Of a DNA stretch of 64,000 nucleotides, positions 43,311 through 52,176 are shown piece by piece. Source of the DNA: Nitrospira sp. GTDB taxonomy: Bacteria; Nitrospirota; Nitrospiria; Nitrospirales; Nitrospiraceae. Numbering within the stretch: position 1 is the stretch's first letter; the number at the start of each line of letters is the position of its first letter. A model generated the notes under the pieces. The model saw only the letters and a list, made by a program, of their open reading frames with translations. It searched no databases and was not told where the DNA came from. The translations under genes and the position numbers were made by a program. The stretch covers positions 434,962-498,961 of the forward strand of contig SWDI01000005.1 of assembly GCA_005116955.1 (NCBI GenBank). The letters run 5' to 3'.

Positions 43311-44711
43311 TCACGTGAGCATCCCGCGTTTCCACAATTCGCGGTCAGTGAGAATCTGGCCCGTCATAAAGTTGATGGCGTACGCGCTGTGATGCGCTTG
43401 CGTCAGGACAAGGACACCGGCTGCGGCGTTGGCATGGTCGTCGTGGTCCCCGGAGGCGTGATCGATCTTCTCGCCTTTGCGGATCACCCCGATGAGTTGT
43501 TGGAGAAGTTTTGCATGGTCGAGTAACTCGACCTTGCCAGAGTTCAGCAGCGGCTCAAAGGCCGCGTACAACTGGCTGCGGTTCAATTCGGCGGGTCGAT
43601 AATCGATGCCGTGTTTTTGGAACGCTTGGACTGGCCATTGCGCCGCGTAGCGATCACCGGTCACTGAGGTGCATCGATACGTTTTCAGGATGGTGGCAAA
43701 CTTCTCGACCGCCTGTTCAGGGGAGAAGGTTCCGTTGGTTCGTGCGCCTTGGTCAATCAGCAGGTCGAGTACCGCGATGCCATTCATCTCGTGCGCAATC
43801 GCCAGGGTGGCATCGTCGCCGCCCCCGCCCGACAAATCGCAAAAGGGGGTATAGGCGAGGGTGGGCTGCGGGGGAAGCACGATGCGATTTGCGACGATGG
43901 CCTCTTCGACTCGTTCCGCATCAAAGGCCGCATCGTCCGGTTGGCCTGGGAGGTTGAGGTACAAACGACGAAAGATCCACGAGGGTAAGCTGCGCTTGGC
44001 GTCCTCGATGTCTTCCATCGTAGGACCATACGGGGTATTCAAACTGGGACACGCCTCTTCAACCGTTCCGGCATACCAGGAGACGAAAAGACGCGGATCG
44101 TCCTGGCGTTGAATATCGACCAGCGGCACGCCCTTGTGCCGATACATCGAAGCGTAGGACGCGAACCACTGCACGGCATCAGGCCGGGTCCGGTCCAGTT
44201 CCAAGGCTTCAAGCAGCTTGTAATCCTTTTGGGTATGCAGTTCGTCCACGACAAGGAACAAGTAAGTCTTGCCGTGGAGACTTTGTGCGTCACGTGAGGG
44301 GAGGATTTCAATAAATCCCGTGCCGTCGTTCAGTTCGATGATGTTGTTTTTCAGAATAACCAGCTCATAGAGGATCGGATTACAGCGGATGAGCTTCTTG
44401 GTCAGGTCCAAGTCATCGTTCGCTTGGGCGAGGTCAGAGGCGACGATATAGACTTGGTTGCCTTTGGCGCCTGCCGCCTGCCACGCGAAGAGTTTGTAGA
44501 GGGCCGCGAGCACCGCATCCGTGGTCTTGAAGGTTTTCTTGGCGCGTCCGGTGAGAACCCGCCGATACAACGGGGTTCCATCGGGACGGAAGGTGTACAG
44601 GGCTTTGGTGAAGATGTCTTGGCGATAGGGCTCAATCGTGTCGAGCAGGGGCGTCTGCCCATCGACCCAGCGGAGAGGCCGGAAGAAGGTGAGCGGGTGA
44701 ATTTGCGTCAT
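43311..44711 (-). CDS. Phage terminase large subunit
   Basis: A 466-aa packaging motor. The ATPase half has a Walker A-like GRAKKTFKTTDAV and Walker B LFLVVDELHT. The RNase H-like nuclease half shows three acidic sites: FCDLSGGGGDDATL, VTGDRYAAQW and HASGDHDDHANAAAGVL, the last being the typical C-terminal D-D-x-x-N-A motif. It would cut and pump DNA into capsids. ATG at 44711 has AAGGAATGAG upstream; the longer frame to 44882 covers the previous gene. No capsid or portal gene follows. Confidence 0.92.
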   Translation of the reverse strand: MTQIHPLTFFRPLRWVDGQTPLLDTIEPYRQDIFTKALYTFRPDGTPLYRRVLTGRAKKTFKTTDAVLAALYKLFAWQAAGAKGNQVYIVASDLAQANDDLDLTKKLIRCNPILYELVILKNNIIELNDGTGFIEILPSRDAQSLHGKTYLFLVVDELHTQKDYKLLEALELDRTRPDAVQWFASYASMYRHKGVPLVDIQRQDDPRLFVSWYAGTVEEACPSLNTPYGPTMEDIEDAKRSLPSWIFRRLYLNLPGQPDDAAFDAERVEEAIVANRIVLPPQPTLAYTPFCDLSGGGGDDATLAIAHEMNGIAVLDLLIDQGARTNGTFSPEQAVEKFATILKTYRCTSVTGDRYAAQWPVQAFQKHGIDYRPAELNRSQLYAAFEPLLNSGKVELLDHAKLLQQLIGVIRKGEKIDHASGDHDDHANAAAGVLVLTQAHHSAYAINFMTGQILTDRELWKRGMLT

Positions 44712-44790
44712 AGACTCATTCCTTGAAAGTGCGGCGGGACCGTCCTCCACCGGAGGGCAGCCCCGCCTGGTCGGGGTGCGCACCGCGACA

Positions 44791-45510
44791 CTATGCCTCG
44801 ACGGGAATGCCGGTAGTTTGGTGCTCGAACATCTTGGCGATCTCGTCGCCGAAGTTCGTACGGAGCACGGAGATATCCACATGGATTTCGTTGAACAGCC
44901 ACCGAGCGACCCACTCGCGGACCATCGTTAAGAATTCCAACAAAATATGGTTTTGCTCGAAGTTGTCATAGTCGCGCGGGGTCAACCGCTTGGCCCGTTC
45001 GGTGAGGACTCGCTCCTTGACCTCCTCGTTGACCATTGGTTCGAGCGGATGGCCCAACATGGCGCCGAGTACCGTGAGTTGATCGTGGTTGGCGGCATGG
45101 ACAAACTGCGTGACGCGGCTCTTTTGGTCGAGCGAGTCGAACTTGCTCCAGAGATAGGTGTAGGTCAGGAGGCGTTCCGTTGGATCTTTGAGGCCGGAGT
45201 CGATTGTGAAGAACTGGGTGCGATAGCGTTGGTCCTTCGCCGCCAGACGCTCAATCTCCTTCCGTATCCAAGCCAAAGCCGGGACGGTCTCACGCGTGGC
45301 GAAGGTCTTGATGGCCTGGGCCTTGCCCTGATGGCTGAGGGACTCATTGGCCGCCAGCTTGGCTTCTTCCGAGGCCTCGCGCTCCAGCGGGGCTAGCGTG
45401 TTTCGGATGTACTCATTCTTTGCGTTCAACGTGTCCGTATGGGCACTCTTCACTGGTCGGGCTAGCTCCATCGTAAGTCCGTTATTGATCGTCGATACGC
45501 TGCTTCCCAT
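44791..45510 (-). CDS. Element protein of unknown function, packaging region
   Basis: A 239-aa, largely helical, charged protein with no family I recognise. It is between the terminase large subunit and a possible small subunit, so a packaging or DNA-processing role is possible by position only. ATG at 45510 has GGGAGG six bases upstream; the ATG at 45516 abuts it. The start overlaps the end of the upstream gene. Confidence 0.7.
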   Translation of the reverse strand: MGSSVSTINNGLTMELARPVKSAHTDTLNAKNEYIRNTLAPLEREASEEAKLAANESLSHQGKAQAIKTFATRETVPALAWIRKEIERLAAKDQRYRTQFFTIDSGLKDPTERLLTYTYLWSKFDSLDQKSRVTQFVHAANHDQLTVLGAMLGHPLEPMVNEEVKERVLTERAKRLTPRDYDNFEQNHILLEFLTMVREWVARWLFNEIHVDISVLRTNFGDEIAKMFEHQTTGIPVEA

Positions 45511-45985
45511 TGGCATCCTCCCTATGAAACGGTTGTGACCCCGATGGGGCCGGTGAGGGAGCCGATGGCGGCTCCGGTTTGTTAGCGTGATTTAGATAAT
45601 CCCTGAGCGAAATTTGTTTGGCGCGTCGCTTGAGACCAAGCTTGGTATAGAGCCCGGAGAGCGCATTGATGGCATTGAAATACCCTGGCTCATCGATCGT
45701 GCCGTTGATGGCCAATGTGAGTTCTCGCTTTTCAATCAGCCGTTCCAAATGGATCGCGCGTTTACATAAGCTGCGTTCCTGGTAGCTGAGCCCATCGAGG
45801 CCCCCCAGGCTGGTGACGAGCGAGAGGAGGCGCTGGCTCATCATCTTGTAGACCTCCGACCGTGCGTCCATCTCCTCTAGGAACGCTTCGTCATAACGGG
45901 CGGGGATGTCCGTGGGTAGGTCGGATTTTCCTTGGCCCTTCCCTTTCCCGGCATAACCGCTATTCCCCTTCGTCCATTTCGGCAT
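45482..45985 (-). CDS. Possible terminase small subunit-like protein
   Basis: A 167-aa protein. A basic Gly/Lys-rich N-terminus (PKWTKGNSGYAGKGKGQGK) precedes a helical core (YDEAFLEEMDARSEVYKMMSQRLLSLV..., ERSLCKRAIHLERLIEK) and a Pro/Ser-rich tail. Its size, basic start and place two genes before the terminase ATPase fit a small terminase subunit, but I see no diagnostic motif. ATG at 45985 is preceded by GGGTAGTAGG. Confidence 0.6.
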   Translation of the reverse strand: MPKWTKGNSGYAGKGKGQGKSDLPTDIPARYDEAFLEEMDARSEVYKMMSQRLLSLVTSLGGLDGLSYQERSLCKRAIHLERLIEKRELTLAINGTIDEPGYFNAINALSGLYTKLGLKRRAKQISLRDYLNHANKPEPPSAPSPAPSGSQPFHREDANGKQRIDDQ

Positions 45986-46301
45986 CGTCCTACTACCCTT
46001 CAGGAAAAATCGGGGTCTCGATTCTTCACGATTTCGTATCAAAGTCCTTGGAATTCTTATGGTAATACGTGTTTTCTTGGGTAGCCCCGTTAGTCAGGTC
46101 CCTACCGAGGCTCGTATTATGGGCTCTCGCCCGTCCTACACATCTCTAGGCCCCTTCCCGGTCGTATTCCCCGTCCGCCTTCGATTCCTACGCTAGGGGG
46201 GATAAGAACCCCCTTCGCTATACGGTCCCCGGCTAAACCTATATTTTCGGAAAATCCTGTTTCCCCCTCCGGGAGATAAGGCAACGCCCAAAGAACACAC
46301 T
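45986..46301. other. Gene-free gap with GC-rich palindromes
   Basis: No convincing gene. Several short inverted repeats occur: GGGC-TCTC-GCCC (near 46120) and AGGGGGG-ATAAGAA-CCCCCTT (46195-46215), along with runs of C or G. It separates the packaging genes from the replication gene and could hold a terminator, packaging site or origin. Confidence 0.4.
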
Positions 46302-48878
46302 TTACTGGGGTTTTCTATCATCAAGATCCCCCTTACCCCCCCGCGTCTTCACCCGATACCGAGAAAGACCGTTTTTAGTCGTCCGGTCGAGGTATAAAAC
46401 GTACTCCTGTGTAATCACCGCGTTCCGTCCAAGAACTCGGGCCAGAGCGTGTCCAATCGAGCGTTCACTTTTTATGTCTTTCACACGTAAGGCTAGGAGA
46501 GCTTCCCGTAGAATCGGCTCCGGTCCGTACCATTCATCCGATCCCTCTCCGCGTCGTGGATTGGCGAGAACGACAAGGTCGCTGGCACTGAATTCGTTCT
46601 CATCATAGAAATTCCGTAAGTGTCGCAGCAGCGCAAGATGGGCACCGAGTTCCGGCGACGCCTCAATGTTTTGATCGAACACCGTCCCCACATCTTCCAA
46701 TCCGGCCCAAATCAATGGGTGTCGAACCAACACATCCCACTGGGGGAAGCGCGACGGAGTACCCGTCACTCGTTCACCACTTGTGAGATATCCAGCGATC
46801 AATCCAATAGCGTGACGCAAGACAGGTTCCCGAATCTCCAAGGCGCGGCGCATTACATCGGGATAGGTGAAGGTGCGCTTATGGGGGCTGACTTCTTGGG
46901 TGATGAGTCGAATCGGAATAATGCGCGAGGCTTCATCATTCGCGAGTGTCACGTTATTGCCAGTAAGCACGAAAACAACACTGGTCGAAACCACTGCGTC
47001 ACGATTGTGGCCTAGTAGGCGGCCTTGCTTCGTAGCCGAGGTCATCGCGGATGACAACGCCGGAGAACGAAACGTCAGGCCGTCTCCGATATTGTCAAAC
47101 GTAACAATTTCCGGACTTCGCAGTAGAGTCGAGAGGAGAAGTTTCTGCACCTCCACGTCATCGTCATCCGGCCAGGTAAAGATCGGCGCATCAGTTCCAG
47201 TCAGGATCAGGTGGATGAGACGGGCCAGGGTCGTTTTGCCAAGACTCTGCTGAGCCGCCGTAATCAAGAACCCTGGTGACATATCCATCAATTTGCGTTC
47301 GATCGCCGTGAGCAGCAAGGCAAGGGCTGCCGTTTTGTCCAACGGCGTGGCAAACTCAAACCCATCCAACAGCAGTTTCACAATCTCCTCAGCGCCCTTG
47401 AGCGCCTCGTCCTTTGAGTACGTGCGAAGCCCATCGAGCTGAGGCCCGTACAGGAGGAGTCGGGTGGACGGATCAATCCCAGAAGCGAGGATGATCCGAC
47501 CAGCTCGTGTAACCAGAGGATGTGCCAACAGACCAGTGACTGTGGGTAGGTCGTGAGGATTAACGAGAATTTGGTCGAGGATTTTGCGGGGTACCGCGAT
47601 GGACTTGAAACCGTATGGTGTCTCGACCTCCAACACCACGGCACGTTCGGTCAAGGGGAGAAGTTTCGGCGGCGTCATCAGATCAAATTGGGCGGTTGGC
47701 ACAGCGGGCAAATCACTATCTGCTTGATGGCTGTGCGGGAGGGTTTGAATTGCGACTCGCACGACGTTATCGCTAAAACGGACGCATTCTCCATCAGCGA
47801 GTCGTAACAACATAGCGGCTTCCACCTCCCGAGCAATGGCACACACATCTTCGGGTCGATAGAGAATTACGGTGCGGTCCCCTATGCGCTCCTTGGCGGC
47901 CTGTTGTTTCCTCTTTTCTTGTTCTTCGCGGATCATGGCCTTGAGCGTATTGATGCCGAGGCCGGTGAGTCGGGCAATTTCCATCAAGACAGTCTGATGA
48001 TCTTCTGCACTCAACCCACGTGCATAGGTCATCCACGTTGCCTTGAGGTCGTTGGTGGACAAGGCACGCAGTTTGTCGAGACGATCGGTCACGCTCCCAC
48101 TGATGAACTCCACTCGATCCGCCTGGTTCAAGACGCTCTTGAGAACTCGTTCGATTCCGTCCTCATCGCAAATTGGATCACACTTTGCTTGATTTTCGGC
48201 GTGTAGCGCAGCGCGGATCGCGTCGTCACTGAGACCCTTTGCCTTGAGGGAACGTCCTAAGCGATAGAGGAAATCGTTTCGTTCACCAGCAGGAATTTTG
48301 TCGCCAGTGGGATTAGCCTTTGAGGCGTCGTTACGGGGAGAGGCGTCAGTATGTTGCAATTTTTCGAGCAACCACGTCGGAGCTGGAGCCAATGGCACAC
48401 CATCAGGATGATAGGCCCGATCCCATTCGTAGGCCTGTTTGGTCTCGGGGTGGATCGATGGCGGAGCAACGACTTGTCCCTTTGTAGTTTTGATGTCGAG
48501 CCCAACACCCAGCTTGCCGGCGGAATTGTGAATAACCACATTTTTTGGATGTTGAAAATAATAGTGGTGTCCACCGCTACCGGTTCGTACCCGTGGCGTT
48601 GCTGGGAGAGGACCGTATTGCGCTTCTAATTTCCGAAGGGATTCGTCACCGCCGTGACGAGGGTCTTCATCAAGCACGAGTAGGCCCGAGATTTCACCCG
48701 TGATGATGCCGACGTTCTGCCCTTTTCGTAGGTAGGAACGAATCTTATTTAGGTTTGTGGTCCCCTTCTCAGGCCAATTTCTGAGAAAGGGTATCTTTCC
48801 ATTCAGAGGTGTGATTTGCCAACCTCGTGCGGCATACATCAGCACTGGCTCGCTGGACGGATGTCCATTTCTCTTCAT
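46302..48878 (-). CDS. Primase-polymerase / helicase fusion (element replication protein)
   Basis: An 858-aa protein. Residues ~10-180 are a prim-pol domain: MYAARGWQITPL, metal-binding LVLDEDPRHGGD, SGGHHYYF and GLDIKTTKGQVVAPPSIHP. A linker with a PriCT-like helical part (~185-330) follows. The C-terminal ATPase has Walker A AAQQSLGKTTLARLI, Walker B IVTFDNIGD and sensor FVLTGNNVTL. This is the typical replication initiator of plasmids and phage satellites. ATG at 48878 overlaps the upstream small gene (ATGA). Confidence 0.9.
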   Translation of the reverse strand: MKRNGHPSSEPVLMYAARGWQITPLNGKIPFLRNWPEKGTTNLNKIRSYLRKGQNVGIITGEISGLLVLDEDPRHGGDESLRKLEAQYGPLPATPRVRTGSGGHHYYFQHPKNVVIHNSAGKLGVGLDIKTTKGQVVAPPSIHPETKQAYEWDRAYHPDGVPLAPAPTWLLEKLQHTDASPRNDASKANPTGDKIPAGERNDFLYRLGRSLKAKGLSDDAIRAALHAENQAKCDPICDEDGIERVLKSVLNQADRVEFISGSVTDRLDKLRALSTNDLKATWMTYARGLSAEDHQTVLMEIARLTGLGINTLKAMIREEQEKRKQQAAKERIGDRTVILYRPEDVCAIAREVEAAMLLRLADGECVRFSDNVVRVAIQTLPHSHQADSDLPAVPTAQFDLMTPPKLLPLTERAVVLEVETPYGFKSIAVPRKILDQILVNPHDLPTVTGLLAHPLVTRAGRIILASGIDPSTRLLLYGPQLDGLRTYSKDEALKGAEEIVKLLLDGFEFATPLDKTAALALLLTAIERKLMDMSPGFLITAAQQSLGKTTLARLIHLILTGTDAPIFTWPDDDDVEVQKLLLSTLLRSPEIVTFDNIGDGLTFRSPALSSAMTSATKQGRLLGHNRDAVVSTSVVFVLTGNNVTLANDEASRIIPIRLITQEVSPHKRTFTYPDVMRRALEIREPVLRHAIGLIAGYLTSGERVTGTPSRFPQWDVLVRHPLIWAGLEDVGTVFDQNIEASPELGAHLALLRHLRNFYDENEFSASDLVVLANPRRGEGSDEWYGPEPILREALLALRVKDIKSERSIGHALARVLGRNAVITQEYVLYLDRTTKNGLSRYRVKTRGGKGDLDDRKPQ

Positions 48879-49051
48879 CGCCCCACCGTGTACTGTTTGA
48901 GCCAGTCCGTCGCTCTCATTCCTTCGACAGCCCCCACGAGAGCATCGACCCCAGCACGTTTCCACACCTGGCCGGTCGGGCGATAGATAAACTTCTTGCG
49001 AAGCGGATCGTAGTAAAAATGGTCAATCGGAATTTGGTCGGTGGCTGGCAT
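48875..49051 (-). CDS. Small element protein upstream of the prim-pol gene
   Basis: A 58-aa protein starting MPATDQIPIDHFYYDPLRK and ending WLKQYTVGR; no family recognised. ATG at 49051 has GGAGAACG upstream and its stop overlaps the prim-pol start (ATGA), which supports expression and coupling. Confidence 0.6.
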   Translation of the reverse strand: MPATDQIPIDHFYYDPLRKKFIYRPTGQVWKRAGVDALVGAVEGMRATDWLKQYTVGR

Positions 49052-49181
49052 AAGGGCGTTCTCCTGTTTCCATCGGTTTTTCATGGGTCTGCAATAAGTT
49101 GGATTGTTCTTCAAGAAACTCGTCCACTGCGGCCTCGGCCAGAATCTTGATCAACTCCTTGTGCGCGGGAGTGAACTTCAC
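49023..49181 (-). CDS. Small helical element protein, coupled to the upstream HTH gene
   Basis: A 52-aa frame with GTG start at 49181 overlapping the stop of the upstream gene (GTGA), GGAGGG in front, and a sensible helical N-terminal sequence (KFTPAHKELIKILAEAAVDEF). The C-terminal part overlaps the next gene by 29 bases. Unknown function; the sequence resembles small phage regulatory proteins. Confidence 0.55.
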   Translation of the reverse strand: MKFTPAHKELIKILAEAAVDEFLEEQSNLLQTHEKPMETGERPYASHRPNSD

Positions 49182-49378
49182 CGCACCCTCCGCTTATCCG
49201 ACAAAACTCCCAAAACTCGAAGCTTGATGTGCGGGGGCATTGGCAGGCGTCCACGCAACATACTGGACAAGGTAGCGGGATGGACGTTGACCCGAGCCGC
49301 CAGGTGGTATAGGGGGCGTCGCCAATATCGGATAATTTCGACGCGCAACTCAGTCGCCGATATGCTTGCGGTTTGCAT
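49178..49378 (-). CDS. Small helix-turn-helix protein
   Basis: A 66-aa protein. The segment PLYHLAARVNVHPATLSSMLRGRLPMP has the spacing of a phage Cro/CI-type helix-turn-helix. The ATG at 49378 is chosen because the upstream extension is not helical and overlaps the next gene. It may regulate the replication genes downstream, with which it is coupled. Confidence 0.65.
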   Translation of the reverse strand: MQTASISATELRVEIIRYWRRPLYHLAARVNVHPATLSSMLRGRLPMPPHIKLRVLGVLSDKRRVR

Positions 49379-49492
49379 ACGGGCACCGTAAATTATTTTA
49401 AGTTTTAAGGATAAGAATGAAACGGGTCTCAGATGGTGGGGTTTGTACTTTTGGGGCCCACCCGTAGGAGAGCGGGCCCCGATTCCTGCCAC

Positions 49493-49825
49493 TCAGAGGG
49501 CGTCAGGAATGACGTGGGAGCGCACTCGGATAGCAGACACCCGCTCACCGTTAAACTCGACATTTGGATCGATATACAACGCGATCTTCCGGCCGGCCCA
49601 GTTATCCATTTCGTAACCGAACAGTCCGACAACCACATTGCCGTTGCCGACATTTAATGCAAAGCCACTCTCTAGTTCTTTAAACCAGAGAACGGGTTTC
49701 TTGCCAGGCCTTGTGCCGTACCGCAGGTCTTCCTCTGTAACCGATTGGATCGTGACGATGGTGTCCTTATCGCCGGGAAGATCGCTTGCACGAAGAAACG
49801 ATACAGGTGGTTTGTAAAGAGCCAT
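49493..49825 (-). CDS. Element protein related to the C-terminal domain of its upstream neighbour
   Basis: A 110-aa protein of unknown function with a strong ribosome binding site (GGAGGAAGTT). Its core (ASDLPGDKDTIVTIQSV, KELE, VGLFGYEMDNWAGRKIALYID) matches the last ~85 residues of the 49916-50809 protein (ASDLDKDKVTIVTMQSV, DELE, CGLYRGDLDEWMGQKIALCVD). The two are probably tandem relatives. Confidence 0.7.
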   Translation of the reverse strand: MALYKPPVSFLRASDLPGDKDTIVTIQSVTEEDLRYGTRPGKKPVLWFKELESGFALNVGNGNVVVGLFGYEMDNWAGRKIALYIDPNVEFNGERVSAIRVRSHVIPDAL

Positions 49826-49915
49826 AACTTCCTCCGTTATTCTGACGCCGCACCCATTGCAACGCCTTCGGGAGAAGAGCTATCAAAATAAGATGGACTG
49901 AATAAAAGGTACAAA

Positions 49916-50809
49916 CTATGCGGCAGGAGGAGACTTTGTGCTTTTCCGGATTGGCGCAAGAATTTGAATGCTGCCGCTGTGATCCACACATAATGCGATC
50001 TTTTGGCCCATCCATTCGTCCAGATCACCTCTGTAGAGTCCGCAGATCGCCCCGAAGTTACTCTTGTCTAATGGTAAGCAGCCTTCAAGTTCGTCAAATC
50101 GCAAGGTCCATTTCTCTTCCCTATATTCAACCGACTGCATTGTTACTATGGTCACCTTATCCTTATCGAGGTCGCTCGCCGTAATTGCTCGATTCCATTT
50201 TTTGTACTCAGAGAGAATGTTGGATCCCAGTTGCTTGCGAGCAACCAGACGCACCGGCGCCAAACAAGCAACGATAAATTTGTAACAGGATCCGTTATAC
50301 CCGTCGGCGGCGTGCTGATTGAAGTAAACGGTCGGTTTAATTCCCGTGGTTTTCTCAAAAATAGCCAACAGCGAAGTGACGGCGAGGCGCATCGCGTGGT
50401 TCCTGGCGGTACCGGTTTCCTGAATATGGACGTGCGGATTAGGTTTCGTTGCCGCAAGCTGGGCGGCGGTGAGAGCAGAGTCCAGCGCTTCGAGCAAGTT
50501 CAACCTATGGCCAGGCGGACCGAGCTGGTCATCAAGGTGCCATTGATAGCGTTCCCCAAGCTCTTCATATGTCTGCCTGACGTTCCCTAGCGCGGCAATG
50601 AAGTCGTCGAGTTGTTCCTTTTTCGTGGACACATAAGCCACAGCCCCTGGAACGGAGGCCCCCTCACACAAATCGACCATTGTGGTGCTGATAACAAAAA
50701 GAATGCGATCCCAGTCGGCGTCAGCCTTCAGCCCCGCCTCCTTCAAGGCCTGATAAATGGCCTTCTCTTGCTCTTTTGTGTATCCATCAAAATGGTTTGT
50801 TAACTGCAT
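49916..50809 (-). CDS. Two-domain element protein of unknown function
   Basis: A 297-aa protein. The N-terminal ~200 residues are helical with no family recognised (KEQEKAIYQALKEAGLKADADWDRILFV; TARNHAMRLAVTSLLAIFEKTTGIKPT). The C-terminal ~85 residues are the domain shared with the 110-aa neighbour. ATG at 50809 has GGAGGATCC in front. First gene of the minus-strand replication block. Confidence 0.7.
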   Translation of the reverse strand: MQLTNHFDGYTKEQEKAIYQALKEAGLKADADWDRILFVISTTMVDLCEGASVPGAVAYVSTKKEQLDDFIAALGNVRQTYEELGERYQWHLDDQLGPPGHRLNLLEALDSALTAAQLAATKPNPHVHIQETGTARNHAMRLAVTSLLAIFEKTTGIKPTVYFNQHAADGYNGSCYKFIVACLAPVRLVARKQLGSNILSEYKKWNRAITASDLDKDKVTIVTMQSVEYREEKWTLRFDELEGCLPLDKSNFGAICGLYRGDLDEWMGQKIALCVDHSGSIQILAPIRKSTKSPPAA

Positions 50810-50854
50810 AGGGATCCTCCGGTGAGTCACTCGCAGATGCGACAGTCGAGCCAG

Positions 50855-50915
50855 GGAGAAAGCCGATTTATCGGGAGCGACTCTAGCGGCCTCGGCGAGA
50901 ACTATAGCGTAGGGA
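50855..50915 (+). repeat. Imperfect direct repeat, copy A
   Basis: The run GAGAAA..CCG..ATCGGG..GCG.CCTCGGC.AG.ACTATAGCG recurs at 52111-52176 on the same strand, with short insertions between conserved blocks. The two copies flank the plus-strand membrane-protein gene. Confidence 0.55.
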
Positions 50916-51062
50916 CTCGTGAAAGGAAAACAGGTTAAATTCGCCTTGCGCCGTTGTTCATATGCCTCCTACAATACGCCGCCTGCGATGGCCATATGTC
51001 CTTTCCTCAAGCGCACAATTCCTTCTTTTGATTGCCTTATGACCTAGATACCAAGGCATCGT

Positions 51063-52076
51063 ATGTCCGAATGTTTTGAAAGCTGGTCTCGTCTGTTTGG
51101 CAGCGATTGCCAATCAGTCGTAGCTGTTCTAATCGCCGTTGCTGGGGCGGCCGTGTATGGACTTTATTATGCGGCTCTCTGGCTTTGGAAACACGTAGCT
51201 CTTAAATACAACTTTCATCTTCAGTTCATCGACCATCCGCCACCGAACCATAAAATCCATAACTTTTGGTTTCCATATCTATTGCCCATAGGCACATCTA
51301 AGCTGTGCTGCTTAACACAAGCTACCCATCCCTTCCATGGCGTCAGGTTCAATTTTCGTTTTCTGAATGAAGACCAAAGTAATGTCCCCTTAACCATCAT
51401 TAGCATCAGAAATATCGAGGAATGTGAATGTGATCCGACTTTCATTGAATCGATCCGACCTGATACTGAAGGAGGAATGGATGCCTGGTATAGGAGCACT
51501 GTTCCCGCGCTTGGAACAGGCGAAGGGCGCTATTTCTGGGTGACGGTAGAGGCTTCGAAGCCTTGGAGTGGCCACCTCTGCTTCAGGATGCAAGATGCCC
51601 ATGGCTTCCGTTCTTATGGAAGTCGGAAGGTTGCTATTAGTGAGCTTCCAAACTCACCTCTTTTAATATATGACACATCTAATCCTGATCTTATTTCAAT
51701 GAAAGATGCAGCCACAAAACTTTACACCGAGTCGCGAGTACGTGGACATAGGTTGGCGTCAATTGCGGAGAAACTAAGCGGGTGGAGCGATGGAGGCATA
51801 ACCTCAGGCACACCAGACGACATATTGAATTACATGGCTACTTATATTGCATTTTCAAAGAAGACCCCTCTCTTCGGCAGGAGGATCCCTTCAACTGTCG
51901 TTGAATTAATTAGATGGGAGGATGTGCGGGCCAGTACCTTCACAGACGGCGCAACGAAGCTAGAGGGAACCAATAACACTGCCAATGTTTATATTGACCT
52001 ATCTATAGAGGCCAACAATTTGGAAAAGTTAGTTCAGGAGTTAAATGTTGCAGAGGACGCTCAGGGAGAAGAATAA
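51063..52076 (+). CDS. Cargo membrane protein of unknown function
   Basis: A 337-aa protein. Residues ~18-42 form one transmembrane helix (VVAVLIAVAGAAVYGLYYAALWL), followed by a ~150-residue beta-rich part with several Trp/Phe and an EECECD cysteine pair, and a helical C-terminal part. No family recognised. It is A+T richer than its neighbours, opposite in direction to the element core, and flanked by imperfect repeats, so it looks like separately acquired cargo. A membrane-linked defence or superinfection role is possible but unsupported. Confidence 0.65.
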   Translation: MSECFESWSRLFGSDCQSVVAVLIAVAGAAVYGLYYAALWLWKHVALKYNFHLQFIDHPPPNHKIHNFWFPYLLPIGTSKLCCLTQATHPFHGVRFNFRFLNEDQSNVPLTIISIRNIEECECDPTFIESIRPDTEGGMDAWYRSTVPALGTGEGRYFWVTVEASKPWSGHLCFRMQDAHGFRSYGSRKVAISELPNSPLLIYDTSNPDLISMKDAATKLYTESRVRGHRLASIAEKLSGWSDGGITSGTPDDILNYMATYIAFSKKTPLFGRRIPSTVVELIRWEDVRASTFTDGATKLEGTNNTANVYIDLSIEANNLEKLVQELNVAEDAQGEE

Positions 52077-52110
52077 TGTTCGAATTCTCTATATTGCGTT
52101 GAGTCCGTCG

Positions 52111-52176
52111 GAGAGAAATCCGGCTCATCGGGTGGCCTACCCGTGCGACCTCGGCAAGGACTATAGCGCGGAATAC
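52111..52176 (+). repeat. Imperfect direct repeat, copy B
   Basis: Second copy of the block at 50855-50915; shared words include CCTCGGC, ACTATAGCG and ATCGGG in the same order. Confidence 0.55.
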
